In this document: positions 9,916 to 17,948 of the stretch, one piece after another
Layout of the letters: each line of letters starts with the position of its first letter
How positions within the stretch are numbered: position 1 is the first letter of the stretch
Source: Rhodobacter sp. TJ_12
GTDB lineage: Bacteria; Pseudomonadota; Alphaproteobacteria; Rhodobacterales; Rhodobacteraceae
Assembly (NCBI RefSeq): GCF_020023995.1
Contig: NZ_NRRD01000002.1
Coordinates: forward strand, 62,001 to 126,000
DNA length: 64,000 nucleotides
Direction: 5' to 3'
Notes under the pieces: model-generated
The model's database searches: none
Told to the model about the DNA's origin: nothing
What the model saw: the letters and a program-made list of their open reading frames with translations, nothing else
Position numbers and translations under genes: made by a program

Positions 9916-10383
9916 ATGAATCTGGGCACGAAACTGAGGCTGGCCCTCAAGGAAATTGAACTGCCGCCGATGTGGCTGGCGCTGTTTGCCGCTGTGGGCT
10001 GGGGCGTGGGGCAGGTGGTCCCGCTGCCGATCCCCTATGCACATTGGGTCGGCTACGGGCTTGTGGCGCTTGGGCTGGTCATTTCGGGGCTGGCGGCGGC
10101 ACAGATGGTGCTGGCGCGCACCACCTTTATTCCGCGCCGTCAGCCGCAGCGGTTGGTGACCTCGGGCGTTTTTGCGCTGAGCCGGAACCCGATCTATCTG
10201 GCCGATGCGCTGATCCTGTCGGGTTTGCTGCTGATCTGGAACGCGATTCTGGCCGCGCCCCTGGTGCCGGCCTTCATGGTCTGGATCACGCGGCGCTACA
10301 TTCGCGGCGAAGAGGCATGGATCGCCAGTGCACATGCCGAGGAATATGCCGCCTATCGCGCCCGCACCCGCCGCTGGCTGTAA
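9916..10383 (+). CDS. Isoprenylcysteine carboxyl methyltransferase/PEMT-family membrane protein
   Basis: A 155-aa integral membrane protein with about four hydrophobic segments, the 'SRNPIYLADALI' motif and the C-terminal EE..EYAAYRARTRRWL. These are diagnostic of the ICMT/phospholipid methyltransferase (PEMT-like) family. Bacterial members are mostly uncharacterised; SAM-dependent methylation of a lipid or isoprenoid substrate is a family-level guess. The chosen ATG at 9916 follows GAGGGG. It is divergent from kynU. Confidence 0.75.
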   Translation: MNLGTKLRLALKEIELPPMWLALFAAVGWGVGQVVPLPIPYAHWVGYGLVALGLVISGLAAAQMVLARTTFIPRRQPQRLVTSGVFALSRNPIYLADALILSGLLLIWNAILAAPLVPAFMVWITRRYIRGEEAWIASAHAEEYAAYRARTRRWL

Positions 10384-10675
10384 CGCACTTGCTGCGGTGC
10401 AGAAAAATCGTCGCACCCCGGTTTGGACCGGCTGTTCAAGCAAACCGGGCCAAGTATTGAAAACGAAAGCCAAACCCTTGAAACCCCGCGGCAAATGGGA
10501 TCGCTAACATCGCTGGTGACGGTATGCGGATGTATACCCGCGACCTTCGGTCCGATTTCCAACTCTTTCCAATGATCATTGGCTTGTGAAACTTTCTTAC
10601 GCGGTGTTAAAGGGCTGTCGCCACGTTATGTCCCACGGCTGAAATCGTCCGTGGGCAGCAATGGGAGAGATAGAA
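10384..10675. other. Intergenic region with pntA leader
   Basis: A 292-bp stretch with no credible gene. It must hold the pntAB promoter. No clear -35/-10 pair can be assigned by eye. The last 45 bases contain a compact hairpin just before the pntA ribosome-binding site (described separately). Confidence 0.5.
10632..10655 (+). promoter_or_regulatory. 5' leader hairpin upstream of pntA
   Basis: Perfect 7-bp stem (10632-10638 CCCACGG with 10649-10655 CCGTGGG) and a 10-nt loop. It ends 8 bases before the GGGAGAG ribosome-binding site and 20 bases before the GTG start. It could influence translation initiation or mRNA stability, but function is not shown. Confidence 0.4.
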
Positions 10676-12250
10676 GTGAAAATCGGCGCTCCGAAGGAGA
10701 TTTTCGAGGGGGAAGCGCGTGTCGCCCTGACCCCCGACTCTGCGGTCCAGCTGCAAAAGCTCGGCCATGAATGCTATGTCGAGGCCGGGGCCGGCCACGC
10801 GGCGGGCTTTGCCGACAGCGCCTATGAGGCGGTTGGCGTGACCGTTGTTCAAGGCGCGGCCGCGCTTTATGACGCGGTCGATTTCATCGCCAAGGTGCGT
10901 CCGCCGGTGGATGCCGAAGTGGCGATGCTTAAACCGGGCAAAACCCTGATTTCCTTCTTCTATCCGGCGCAAAACGAAGCGCTGCTGGAAGCCGCGAAAG
11001 ACACCGGCGCAAATGTCATCGCGATGGATATGGTTCCGCGGATTTCGCGCGCGCAGAAAATGGATGCTTTGTCGTCCATGGCCAATATCGCGGGCTATCG
11101 CGCGGTGATCGAGGCGGGCAACAACTTTGGCCGGTTCTTCACCGGTCAGGTGACCGCCGCCGGCAAAGTGCCCCCGGCGAAAGTGCTGGTTGTGGGCGCG
11201 GGTGTGGCCGGTCTGGCGGCGATTGGCGCCTCCACCTCGCTTGGGGCGATCACCTATGCCTTCGACGTGCGTCCCGAAGTGGCCGAACAGATCGAATCGA
11301 TGGGCGCGGAATTCGTCTATCTCGATTTCGAAGAACAAGCGCAGGATGGCGCGGCCACGGGGGGCTATGCCGCCCCGTCGAGCCCCGAATTCCGTGAAGC
11401 GCAGCTGAAGAAATTCCGCGAATTGGCGCCCGATGTCGATATCGTCATCACCACCGCGCTGATCCCGGGCCGCGATGCGCCGGTCCTGTGGACCAAAGAC
11501 ATGGTCGAGGCGATGAAGCGCGGCTCGGTGATCGTGGACTTGGCCGCGGAACGTGGCGGCAACTGCGAACTGACCAAGAAAGACGAGAAGGTTGTCACCG
11601 AAAACGGTGTGACGATCGTCGGCTATACCGACTTCCCGAGCCGGATGGCGCAGCAGTCGAGCCAGCTTTATTCGACCAACATCCGCCATATGATGGCCGA
11701 CCTCACGCCGGGCAAAGACGGTGTGGTTGTCCACAATATGGAAGATGACGTGATCCGCGGCGCGACCGTGGCGCATCAGGGCGAGATCACCTTCCCGCCG
11801 CCGCCGCCGAAAGTGGCCGCGATTGCGGCGCAAAAGCCCAAGGAAAAGGTCAAGGAACCGACGCCCGAAGAACGCAAGGCCGCCGAGGCCGCCGCGTTCC
11901 GCAAGCAGACCCGCGATCAGATCCTGATGCTGGGCATCGGGGGCGCGATTTTGCTGGCGGTGGGGCTTGTTGCCCCGGCCAGCTTCATGTCGCACTTCAT
12001 CGTCTTCGCGCTAAGCTGCTTTGTCGGCTTCCAAGTGATCTGGAACGTGTCGCATTCGCTGCACACGCCCTTGATGGCGGTCACCAACGCGATCTCGTCG
12101 ATCATCATTCTGGGCGCGCTGATGCAGGTGGGCTCCACCTCGTATCTGGTCGTGCTGCTTTCGGCGGTGTCGGTCTTTATGGCGGGCATCAACATCTTCG
12201 GCGGCTTCATGGTCACCCGGCGCATGCTGGCGATGTTCCAGAAATCGTAA
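10676..12250 (+). CDS. pntA: NAD(P) transhydrogenase subunit alpha
   Basis: A 524-aa alpha subunit of the proton-translocating transhydrogenase, which makes NADPH from NADH using the proton gradient. The N-terminal NAD(H)-binding domain opens [20 protein letters not shown] and has the Rossmann motif [10 protein letters not shown] near residue 180. After a Pro/Lys-rich linker come about four membrane helices in the last ~130 residues, so it is the fused alpha form as in E. coli. I choose the GTG at 10676 because GGGAGAG lies 7 bases before it and it matches the known Rhodobacter N-terminus. The ATG at 10661 would lack a ribosome-binding site. It is followed by pntB after 15 bp. Confidence 0.95.
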   Translation: MKIGAPKEIFEGEARVALTPDSAVQLQKLGHECYVEAGAGHAAGFADSAYEAVGVTVVQGAAALYDAVDFIAKVRPPVDAEVAMLKPGKTLISFFYPAQNEALLEAAKDTGANVIAMDMVPRISRAQKMDALSSMANIAGYRAVIEAGNNFGRFFTGQVTAAGKVPPAKVLVVGAGVAGLAAIGASTSLGAITYAFDVRPEVAEQIESMGAEFVYLDFEEQAQDGAATGGYAAPSSPEFREAQLKKFRELAPDVDIVITTALIPGRDAPVLWTKDMVEAMKRGSVIVDLAAERGGNCELTKKDEKVVTENGVTIVGYTDFPSRMAQQSSQLYSTNIRHMMADLTPGKDGVVVHNMEDDVIRGATVAHQGEITFPPPPPKVAAIAAQKPKEKVKEPTPEERKAAEAAAFRKQTRDQILMLGIGGAILLAVGLVAPASFMSHFIVFALSCFVGFQVIWNVSHSLHTPLMAVTNAISSIIILGALMQVGSTSYLVVLLSAVSVFMAGINIFGGFMVTRRMLAMFQKS

Positions 12251-12265
12251 GCGGAGGGAAACACA

Positions 12266-13702
12266 ATGGATTTCGGTTTCACTACGGCCGCTTACGTCGT
12301 TGCAGCGGTTTTGTTCATCCTCTCGCTGGGGGGCCTTTCGGGGCAGGAAAGCGCGAAACGTGCCGTGTGGTATGGCATTGTCGGCATGGCGCTGGCGGTG
12401 GTCGCCACGCTCTTTGGCCCGGGCCAAGGCTACTGGCTCTTGTCGATCATCTTGCTCGCTTGGGGCGGTTTCTATGGCATGAAAGTCGCCAAGAAGGTGC
12501 AGATGACCGAGATGCCGCAGCTTGTGGCGGCGATGCACTCGCTTGTTGGTCTGGCTGCCGTTTTGGTGGGCTACAACGCCTATATCGAGTCGGTCCGCGT
12601 CCCGGCGATGGATTCGGTCGATCTTGAATCTCTGCGCGGCTTTGCGGCGATTGTGGCGCACAAGACCGCGACCGAACTGACGATCTTGCGCGTCGAGCTG
12701 TTCTTGGGCGTGTTCATCGGGGCGGTGACCTTTACCGGTTCGATCATCGCCTTTGGCAAGCTGGCGGGCAAAGTCGACAGCAAGGCGAAGAAACTGCCGG
12801 GCGGTCACATCCTGAATGCGGCGGCGGCTTTGGCCTCGCTGGTTATGCTGGTGCTGTTCATGATGGGCTATGGCACGCTGCCGCTGATCGTCATGACGCT
12901 TTTGGCCTTCTTCATCGGCTATCACCTGATCATGGGCATCGGCGGCGCCGATATGCCGGTGGTGGTGTCGATGCTGAACTCCTATTCGGGCTGGGCTGCG
13001 GCGGCGATTGGTTTCTCGCTTGGCAACGACCTTCTGATCGTGACCGGCGCGCTGGTCGGCTCTTCGGGGGCGATCCTGTCCTACATCATGTGCAAGGCGA
13101 TGAACCGCTCGTTCATTTCCGTGATCTTGGGCGGCTTTGGCAACACCGCGGGCCCGGCGCAGGAAGTCGAAGGCGAGATGATCGCGATTGATGCGCAAGG
13201 CGTGGCGGATGCGATTTCGGATGCCGAAAGCATCATCATCGTGCCGGGCTATGGCATGGCGGTGGCGCAAGCACAGATGGCGGTTTCGGAACTGACCTCG
13301 CTTCTGCGTGGCAAGGGCAAGAACGTGCGTTTCGCCATCCACCCGGTGGCGGGCCGTCTGCCGGGGCATATGAACGTGCTCTTGGCTGAGGCGAAAGTGC
13401 CCTATGACATCGTTCTGGAGATGGACGAGATCAACGAGGACTTCCCCGAAACCGACGTTGTGATCGTGATCGGCTCGAACGATATCGTGAACCCGGCGGC
13501 GCAAGACGATCCGAATTCGCCGATTGCCGGGATGCCGGTTCTGGAAGTGTGGAAGGCCAAACAGGTGTTTGTCTCGAAACGGGGCCAAGGCACCGGCTAT
13601 TCGGGCATCGAAAACCCGCTCTTCTACAAGGAAAACACCCGCATGTTCTACGGCGATGCGAAAAAGTCGCTCGAAGAACTGCTGCATCTCATCCGGCACT
13701 AA
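12266..13702 (+). CDS. pntB: NAD(P) transhydrogenase subunit beta
   Basis: A 478-aa beta subunit. The N-terminal ~270 residues form about nine membrane helices (the proton channel). The C-terminal NADP(H)-binding domain carries [10 protein letters not shown], '[18 protein letters not shown]', '[14 protein letters not shown]' and the conserved '[16 protein letters not shown]'. It lies directly after pntA, with GCGGAGGG as its ribosome-binding site, and ends at a textbook terminator. Confidence 0.96.
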   Translation: MDFGFTTAAYVVAAVLFILSLGGLSGQESAKRAVWYGIVGMALAVVATLFGPGQGYWLLSIILLAWGGFYGMKVAKKVQMTEMPQLVAAMHSLVGLAAVLVGYNAYIESVRVPAMDSVDLESLRGFAAIVAHKTATELTILRVELFLGVFIGAVTFTGSIIAFGKLAGKVDSKAKKLPGGHILNAAAALASLVMLVLFMMGYGTLPLIVMTLLAFFIGYHLIMGIGGADMPVVVSMLNSYSGWAAAAIGFSLGNDLLIVTGALVGSSGAILSYIMCKAMNRSFISVILGGFGNTAGPAQEVEGEMIAIDAQGVADAISDAESIIIVPGYGMAVAQAQMAVSELTSLLRGKGKNVRFAIHPVAGRLPGHMNVLLAEAKVPYDIVLEMDEINEDFPETDVVIVIGSNDIVNPAAQDDPNSPIAGMPVLEVWKAKQVFVSKRGQGTGYSGIENPLFYKENTRMFYGDAKKSLEELLHLIRH

Positions 13703-13722
13703 GCCCGATCAGAAACACCCTA

Positions 13723-13752
13723 AAGCCCCGCCGATCCGGCGGGGCTTTTTTT
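13723..13752 (+). terminator. Intrinsic terminator of pntAB
   Basis: 11-bp perfect stem (13723-13733 with 13737-13747), loop ATC, followed by a T run to 13752. It starts 20 bp after the pntB stop. Confidence 0.92.
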
Positions 13753-13754
13753 AT

Positions 13755-13993
13755 CTGTGCGGTGCAGACCGCACAGAGGCCTATGGGGGGCCTCTGACAC
13801 GGTTGTGGCGCGAGACCGGGCCACTCTGATGGGGCGTGCCCCGAACGCGCTGCGCGCGCGTCCGTGACTGCGGGGCAACCGTTGGGGGCAGGCATGCCAA
13901 ATGGCCCTGCCCCTTGTCTTCGACTTTGAAAAATACCCCGGGGCGCGCGGGGGGCAGCGCCCCCCGCCGGGTCGCCTCGGCCCTGCCGAGGCG
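13755..13993. repeat. Train of stem-loops in a 377-bp gene-free gap
   Basis: No gene is supported between pntB and tctA (13703-14079). The gap contains, besides the two flanking terminators, four further perfect hairpins: 13755-13763/13768-13776 (9 bp, loop GCAG), 13774-13781/13789-13796 (8 bp), 13947-13955/13959-13967 (9 bp, loop AGC), and 13973-13981/13985-13993 (9 bp, loop CCT). The second half ('gaaaaataccccgg', then the GC palindromes) resembles another GC-rich dyad element after idi. It may be a dispersed intergenic repeat family of this genus. Confidence 0.55.
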
Positions 13994-14042
13994 AAATTGC
14001 ACGCAGATGGGACAGGCAAATGGAAAGCCGGTGGGGCAAAGC

Positions 14043-14069
14043 AAAACGCCCGCCAGAGGCGGGCGTTTT
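14043..14069 (-). terminator. Intrinsic terminator of the tct operon (bidirectional)
   Basis: A 12-bp stem (14043-14054 with 14058-14069), loop AGA, with runs of A on one side and T on the other. It lies 11 bp past the tctA stop on the minus strand and could also stop read-through from pntAB. Confidence 0.88.
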
Positions 14070-14079
14070 TCGGAAAAGA

Positions 14080-15600
14080 TCAGGCTTTCGGCGCGGGATC
14101 GGCCTTGCGCCGCAAGCGTTTCTTCAGCATCGGCCAAAGCGGGGTCGAGGTGAAGAAGATCATCACCACCGCCATGAACAGCACCAGCGACAGCGGCGAA
14201 GTGAAGATCCCATGGAACAGCCGCCCAAGGTCTTCGCGTTCCGAAATGATCGCGCGGCGCCAGTTGTCATCGATCAACCGCGACAAGATCACCCCCAAAA
14301 TCACCGGGCCAAGCTGGTAGCCATAAAGCTTCATGAAATAGCCCAGCACGCCAAAGCCTAACATCCAATAGACATCGGTCAGCGAATTGTTCACGGCAAA
14401 GGCCCCGATGATCGACAAAAGCAAGATCAGCGGGAACAGCATCGCCCGTGGCAGCTCGACCACCTTCACAAACAGCCGAATGCCGGTCAGCCCGAAAAAC
14501 AGCATGAAGCCGGTGGCCAGCACCAGCGCGCCCAAGATGAACCAGAACATCTCGGGCCGTTCGATCATCAGCATCGGGCCGGGGTTCAGCCCGTGGATGA
14601 ACATCGCACCAATGATGATCGCGGTGACGGAATCGCCCGGAATGCCCAAGGTCAGCATCGGGATGAAGGCCCCGCCCACCGCCGCGTTATTGGCGGTCTC
14701 AGGCGCCACAAGCCCCGCGCGCGCGCCTTTGCCAAAGGGCACCTCGGGGTCTTTGGTGACGCGTTTGGCATGGTCATAGGCCATCAGCGCCGCAATATCG
14801 CCGCCGGTGCCCGGCAACGCGCCGATGATCACCCCGATCGAAGAGCTTTGTATCGACAGCGGCAGAAATTTCACCACCGATTTCCATGACGGGATCACCC
14901 GCGAGATTTTCTGTTTCACGGCCGGGGTGTTGATGTGTTGAAGCTGCATCAGCGCCTCAGACACGCCAAAGAGCCCAATCATCACCGCCACAAAGGAAAT
15001 CCCGCCCCACAATTCGATATGGCCGAAGGTGAAGCGTTCCTGCGCGGTCAGCGGGTCCAGCCCCACACAGCCGATGGTCAGCCCCAACGCGCCCGCGAAA
15101 ACCCCCTTGATCAGGCTCTCGCCCGACAGCGAGCCAACAAGCAAAATGCCCAAGATTGCGAGCAGCATGTAATCGCGCGGCTGAAACCGGATCGCAAATT
15201 CCGAAACCGCGGGGGCCGCAAAGCCCAAAACGGCAATGCCGATCAGCCCGCCCAGCGCCGACATCGTGGTTGACAGGCCGATTGCCTCGCCCGCTTGGCC
15301 CTTTTTCGCCAAGGGATACCCGTCCAGCGCCGTCGCAATCGCCGAAGGCGCGCCGGGGATATTCAGCAAGATCGCCGTGCGCGAGCCGCCGTAAACGCCG
15401 CCCATATAGATGCCGATCATCAGCGCCAGCGCGTCATACATCTCCCACGAGAAGGTGAAGGAAATCAGGATCGACACCGCCATGGTGACCGACAGCCCCG
15501 GGATCGCGCCGATATAAATGCCCGCCGCCGTGCCCGCGCCCACCAGCGCCATCAGGCGCAGGTCCAAGAAGGTCATGAAGAAGCTCTGGAAATCCATCAT
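14080..15600 (-). CDS. Tripartite tricarboxylate transporter large permease (TctA family)
   Basis: A 506-aa polytopic membrane protein (about 11-12 helices). Family signatures include 'GAIPGLSVTMAVSILISFTF', 'GGSRTAILLNIPGAPSAIAT' and 'LPGTGGDIAALMAYDHAKR'. It is the main translocation subunit of a sodium- or proton-coupled tripartite transporter. The C-terminus is a Lys/Arg-rich tail. It overlaps tctB by 4 bp. Substrate may be citrate or another carboxylate; it cannot be read from sequence. Confidence 0.93.
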   Translation of the reverse strand: MMDFQSFFMTFLDLRLMALVGAGTAAGIYIGAIPGLSVTMAVSILISFTFSWEMYDALALMIGIYMGGVYGGSRTAILLNIPGAPSAIATALDGYPLAKKGQAGEAIGLSTTMSALGGLIGIAVLGFAAPAVSEFAIRFQPRDYMLLAILGILLVGSLSGESLIKGVFAGALGLTIGCVGLDPLTAQERFTFGHIELWGGISFVAVMIGLFGVSEALMQLQHINTPAVKQKISRVIPSWKSVVKFLPLSIQSSSIGVIIGALPGTGGDIAALMAYDHAKRVTKDPEVPFGKGARAGLVAPETANNAAVGGAFIPMLTLGIPGDSVTAIIIGAMFIHGLNPGPMLMIERPEMFWFILGALVLATGFMLFFGLTGIRLFVKVVELPRAMLFPLILLLSIIGAFAVNNSLTDVYWMLGFGVLGYFMKLYGYQLGPVILGVILSRLIDDNWRRAIISEREDLGRLFHGIFTSPLSLVLFMAVVMIFFTSTPLWPMLKKRLRRKADPAPKA

Positions 15601-16106
15601 TCCCCCGCGGCGAAAATCGACGAAATATAGGCGATGATCTCACGCTCGGGCACCACGCCCTCTGGCATCAGCACCGAAAAGACGATCCGGAACACCACAT
15701 AGACCAGCACCAGCGACAGCGCCGAGACCGCCAGCGCATGCAACAAGCTTCCGCGCGACATCACCCATGTAGAGATCGTCAAAAACACGAAAGAGGTCGG
15801 CAGGAACCCCACGGGTTTCAGCGCCAGCGCATAAAAGCCCATCAAGATCGCGGTAAAGATTACGAATCCGGGAAAGACCGCCTTCCAGCCATGCGCATCG
15901 CTATGTGGCAGCCGGAAGGTCTTGAGCGTGATGATCACCGAGGTGATCACCATCATGCCGGTCGCGAACATCGGGAAACTGCCCGGTTCGGCCAGGCCGC
16001 TAAAGCCGGAAATCTTTGTCGCGGTGTGGAACAGGAACAGGCTGACCGCCACCATCAGGACGGAAAAGAGCCGTTCCCCCGGGAGCCTGCGGCTGGGGTC
16101 GTGCAT
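15597..16106 (-). CDS. Tripartite tricarboxylate transporter small permease (TctB family)
   Basis: A 169-aa small membrane subunit with four hydrophobic helices. It pairs with TctA. The start at the ATG at 16106 is preceded by GAGGAGG; the open frame reaches 16130 without a better site. The 3' end overlaps tctA by 4 bp (ATGA), which indicates coupled translation. Confidence 0.88.
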   Translation of the reverse strand: MHDPSRRLPGERLFSVLMVAVSLFLFHTATKISGFSGLAEPGSFPMFATGMMVITSVIITLKTFRLPHSDAHGWKAVFPGFVIFTAILMGFYALALKPVGFLPTSFVFLTISTWVMSRGSLLHALAVSALSLVLVYVVFRIVFSVLMPEGVVPEREIIAYISSIFAAGE

Positions 16107-16126
16107 GAGGGCCTCCTCGAAAGAGA

Positions 16127-16155
16127 ACACCGCCCCCTTTAGCGGAGGGCGGTGT
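16127..16155 (-). promoter_or_regulatory. Hairpin between tctC and tctB
   Basis: Perfect 9-bp stem (16127-16135 with 16147-16155) and an 11-nt loop in the gap between the binding-protein gene and the two permease genes. On the minus strand it is followed by TTCTCTTT, so it may attenuate transcription or protect the tctC message. It parallels the hairpins at 184-248 in the peptide-importer operon. Confidence 0.65.
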
Positions 16156-16173
16156 CTTTGGTCTAGCTAACTA

Positions 16174-17172
16174 TCAGGGGCGCGGAATACCGAATTCTTC
16201 GGGCGAGCGCTTGGCGATGCCGGCATCTTGCACCAACCAAGAGGTGACCGACTGCCATTTGGCCATGTAATCCTTGGCGTCTTGGCCGCTCAGGTTGATC
16301 GGCAGGTAGGCGCGGTTTTCCAGCAGTTCGACGAAATCGGTGGCCTGCGCGCCTTCCAGATAGGCGGTGGACAATTTCGCCACCACATCCTCGGGCGTGC
16401 CCGCTTTCACGAAGACGCCGAAGAACGGCCCCCACGGCAGGTATTTGCCATAGCCCGGAAAATCTTCGGTGATCGGCGCCACGCCCGGCAGGGCCTCGTT
16501 GGGCGTGTTGTCAACCAGCGCGATGACCTTGATCCGCTCGGCCTTGATCGCTTCGAGCGCGGCGCCCAAAACGGCGGGCATCACGTCGATGGCGCCGCCT
16601 TGCAGCGCGGTCAGCGCCGGGCCATCGCCGTCATAGGGCACGAAAGTGGCCGAAACATCGACCTCGGCATCCAGCATCGCGGTCACAACCGAGGGCAGGC
16701 CACCCGGCCCGGTCGAGCCGAATTTCACCTCTTCGGGGTGGGCGGCCATATAATCGACCAGCTCGGCAAAGGTGTTATAGGGCGCATCGGGGTTCGCGAC
16801 GAGAATCGGCACGCCACGCGCGAGCAGGGCCACCGGCTCAAAGGCGCTGTTATAGTCAAAGTCGCCAAGGCCCATGACCTTGTAAAGCATCGGGTTTTCC
16901 GCACCCATCAGCAGCGTGTAGCCATCGGCGGGCTGCGTCATGGTGAATTTCGCGGCAATCGCACCAACGCCACCGGTCATGTTTTGCATCACGACCTTGC
17001 CGCCCAGCACCTCTTCGGCATGGGGGGTCACAGCGCGCATCACCGCATCGGTCGAGCCACCGGCGCCCCATTGGATGATGCCTTGGATTTCTTTTTCCGG
17101 ATATTCGGCCATAGCCGCGCCGGCAAAGACCAACGCCGCAGCGGAAACGGCTCCAAACAGTTTCTTTTTCAT
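16174..17172 (-). CDS. Tripartite tricarboxylate transporter substrate-binding protein (TctC/Bug family)
   Basis: A 332-aa periplasmic receptor. Signal peptide at residues 1-22 (AGAAMA before EYPEK). The mature start 'YPEKEIQGIIQWGAGGSTD' is the first ligand-binding loop of Bug proteins, and the second loop lies at 'KFGSTGPGGLPSVV'. It is first in the operon, with GGAGGAG before the ATG. An imperfect operator-like dyad lies about 135 bp upstream. Confidence 0.92.
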   Translation of the reverse strand: MKKKLFGAVSAAALVFAGAAMAEYPEKEIQGIIQWGAGGSTDAVMRAVTPHAEEVLGGKVVMQNMTGGVGAIAAKFTMTQPADGYTLLMGAENPMLYKVMGLGDFDYNSAFEPVALLARGVPILVANPDAPYNTFAELVDYMAAHPEEVKFGSTGPGGLPSVVTAMLDAEVDVSATFVPYDGDGPALTALQGGAIDVMPAVLGAALEAIKAERIKVIALVDNTPNEALPGVAPITEDFPGYGKYLPWGPFFGVFVKAGTPEDVVAKLSTAYLEGAQATDFVELLENRAYLPINLSGQDAKDYMAKWQSVTSWLVQDAGIAKRSPEEFGIPRP

Positions 17173-17304
17173 GAGTTCTCCTCCCAGAGTCGCCTCGGCC
17201 CACCTTTGCGGCGGGAACGGGGCGAGACTTCACGATCCTGAGAGGGGCGTCAAATGCTAAGTTGGTCGCTAACGTGAACCTGATGTTAATTTTTTGACCG
17301 CCCC

Positions 17305-17323
17305 TGACCAATTGGTTAGGTCA
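17305..17323. promoter_or_regulatory. Inverted repeat upstream of tctCBA
   Basis: TGACC-N9-GGTCA (17305-17309 and 17319-17323), with an inner palindrome ACCAATTGGT. It lies in the 174-bp gap between the Lrp-type regulator stop and tctC. It is a possible operator for the transporter operon; the regulator is unknown. Confidence 0.4.
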
Positions 17324-17346
17324 TGGGCAGGTTGAGCTTGGCCGTG

Positions 17347-17811
17347 TCAGAGAATGGGCGCGTTTTGTTCGACCACGGCTTCCATCGCAACGTAACTCGA
17401 TGTCGCAGCCACATGCGGCAGGGTGGACAGCGCCTCGCCCATGATGCGGCGGTATTCGGCCATGTCGCGCGCGCGGACTTTTAGCAGATAATCGAAGCCC
17501 CCCGCGATCATGTAACATTCTTCCACTTCCGGGATCGCGCGCACCGCCGCGTTAAATTGCGCCAAGGCCTTTTCGCGCGTGTCGGTCAGGCGCACTTCGA
17601 CAAAGGTGACATGGCTCAGCCCCATTTTGAGCGGCGACAGGATCGCGCGATATCCGGTGATCAGCCCCATGTCTTCCATCGCCTTGATCCGGGCCGCGAC
17701 CGGGGTTTTTGACAGCCCGACCTTGCGGCCTAATTCGGTAATGGCGATGCGTGCATTGTCCACCAGCGCGTTCAGGATCTTACGGTCGGTCGAATCGATC
17801 TGGTCGGTCAT
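17347..17811 (-). CDS. putR: Lrp/AsnC-family transcriptional regulator (PutR-like)
   Basis: A 154-aa regulator with an N-terminal winged HTH ('DRKILNALVDNARIAITELGRKVGLSKTP' region) and a C-terminal RAM ligand-binding domain ('AVRAIPEVEECYMIAGGFDYLLKV' region). It is divergent from putA with 137 bp between the starts. In alphaproteobacteria this arrangement is typical of PutR, a proline-responsive activator of putA; the assignment rests on that context. Start is the ATG at 17811; a TTG lies 12 bp further out. A 26-bp inverted repeat sits directly before it. Confidence 0.85.
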   Translation of the reverse strand: MTDQIDSTDRKILNALVDNARIAITELGRKVGLSKTPVAARIKAMEDMGLITGYRAILSPLKMGLSHVTFVEVRLTDTREKALAQFNAAVRAIPEVEECYMIAGGFDYLLKVRARDMAEYRRIMGEALSTLPHVAATSSYVAMEAVVEQNAPIL

Positions 17812-17821
17812 ATCTGAATCC

Positions 17822-17847
17822 AAGGCGATAAATGGTCTAATCGCCTT
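17822..17847. promoter_or_regulatory. Candidate PutR operator (inverted repeat)
   Basis: AAGGCGAT-N10-ATCGCCTT, 8-bp perfect arms, 26 bp in total, 11 bp upstream of the putR ATG and about 100 bp upstream of putA. Position and symmetry fit an autoregulatory Lrp-type site in the shared promoter region. Confidence 0.5.
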
Positions 17848-17948
17848 CGATACTGTCCATGAATGGGCGCATCGTCCAGAGAATATTGTCTAAACTTGGA
17901 GAACTGCCCAAACACCCAAGGCCAAATCACCCAAGGAGTGCGCGCCCG

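Noticed and set aside
12011-13699. 562-codon minus-strand frame opposite pntB
   Set aside because: The product is His/Arg/Gln-rich, typical of the reverse strand of GC-rich membrane-protein genes; pntB is certain.
13755-13993. Possible CRISPR array
   Set aside because: The repeated elements are different hairpins, not equal direct repeats with spacers, and no cas gene is near.
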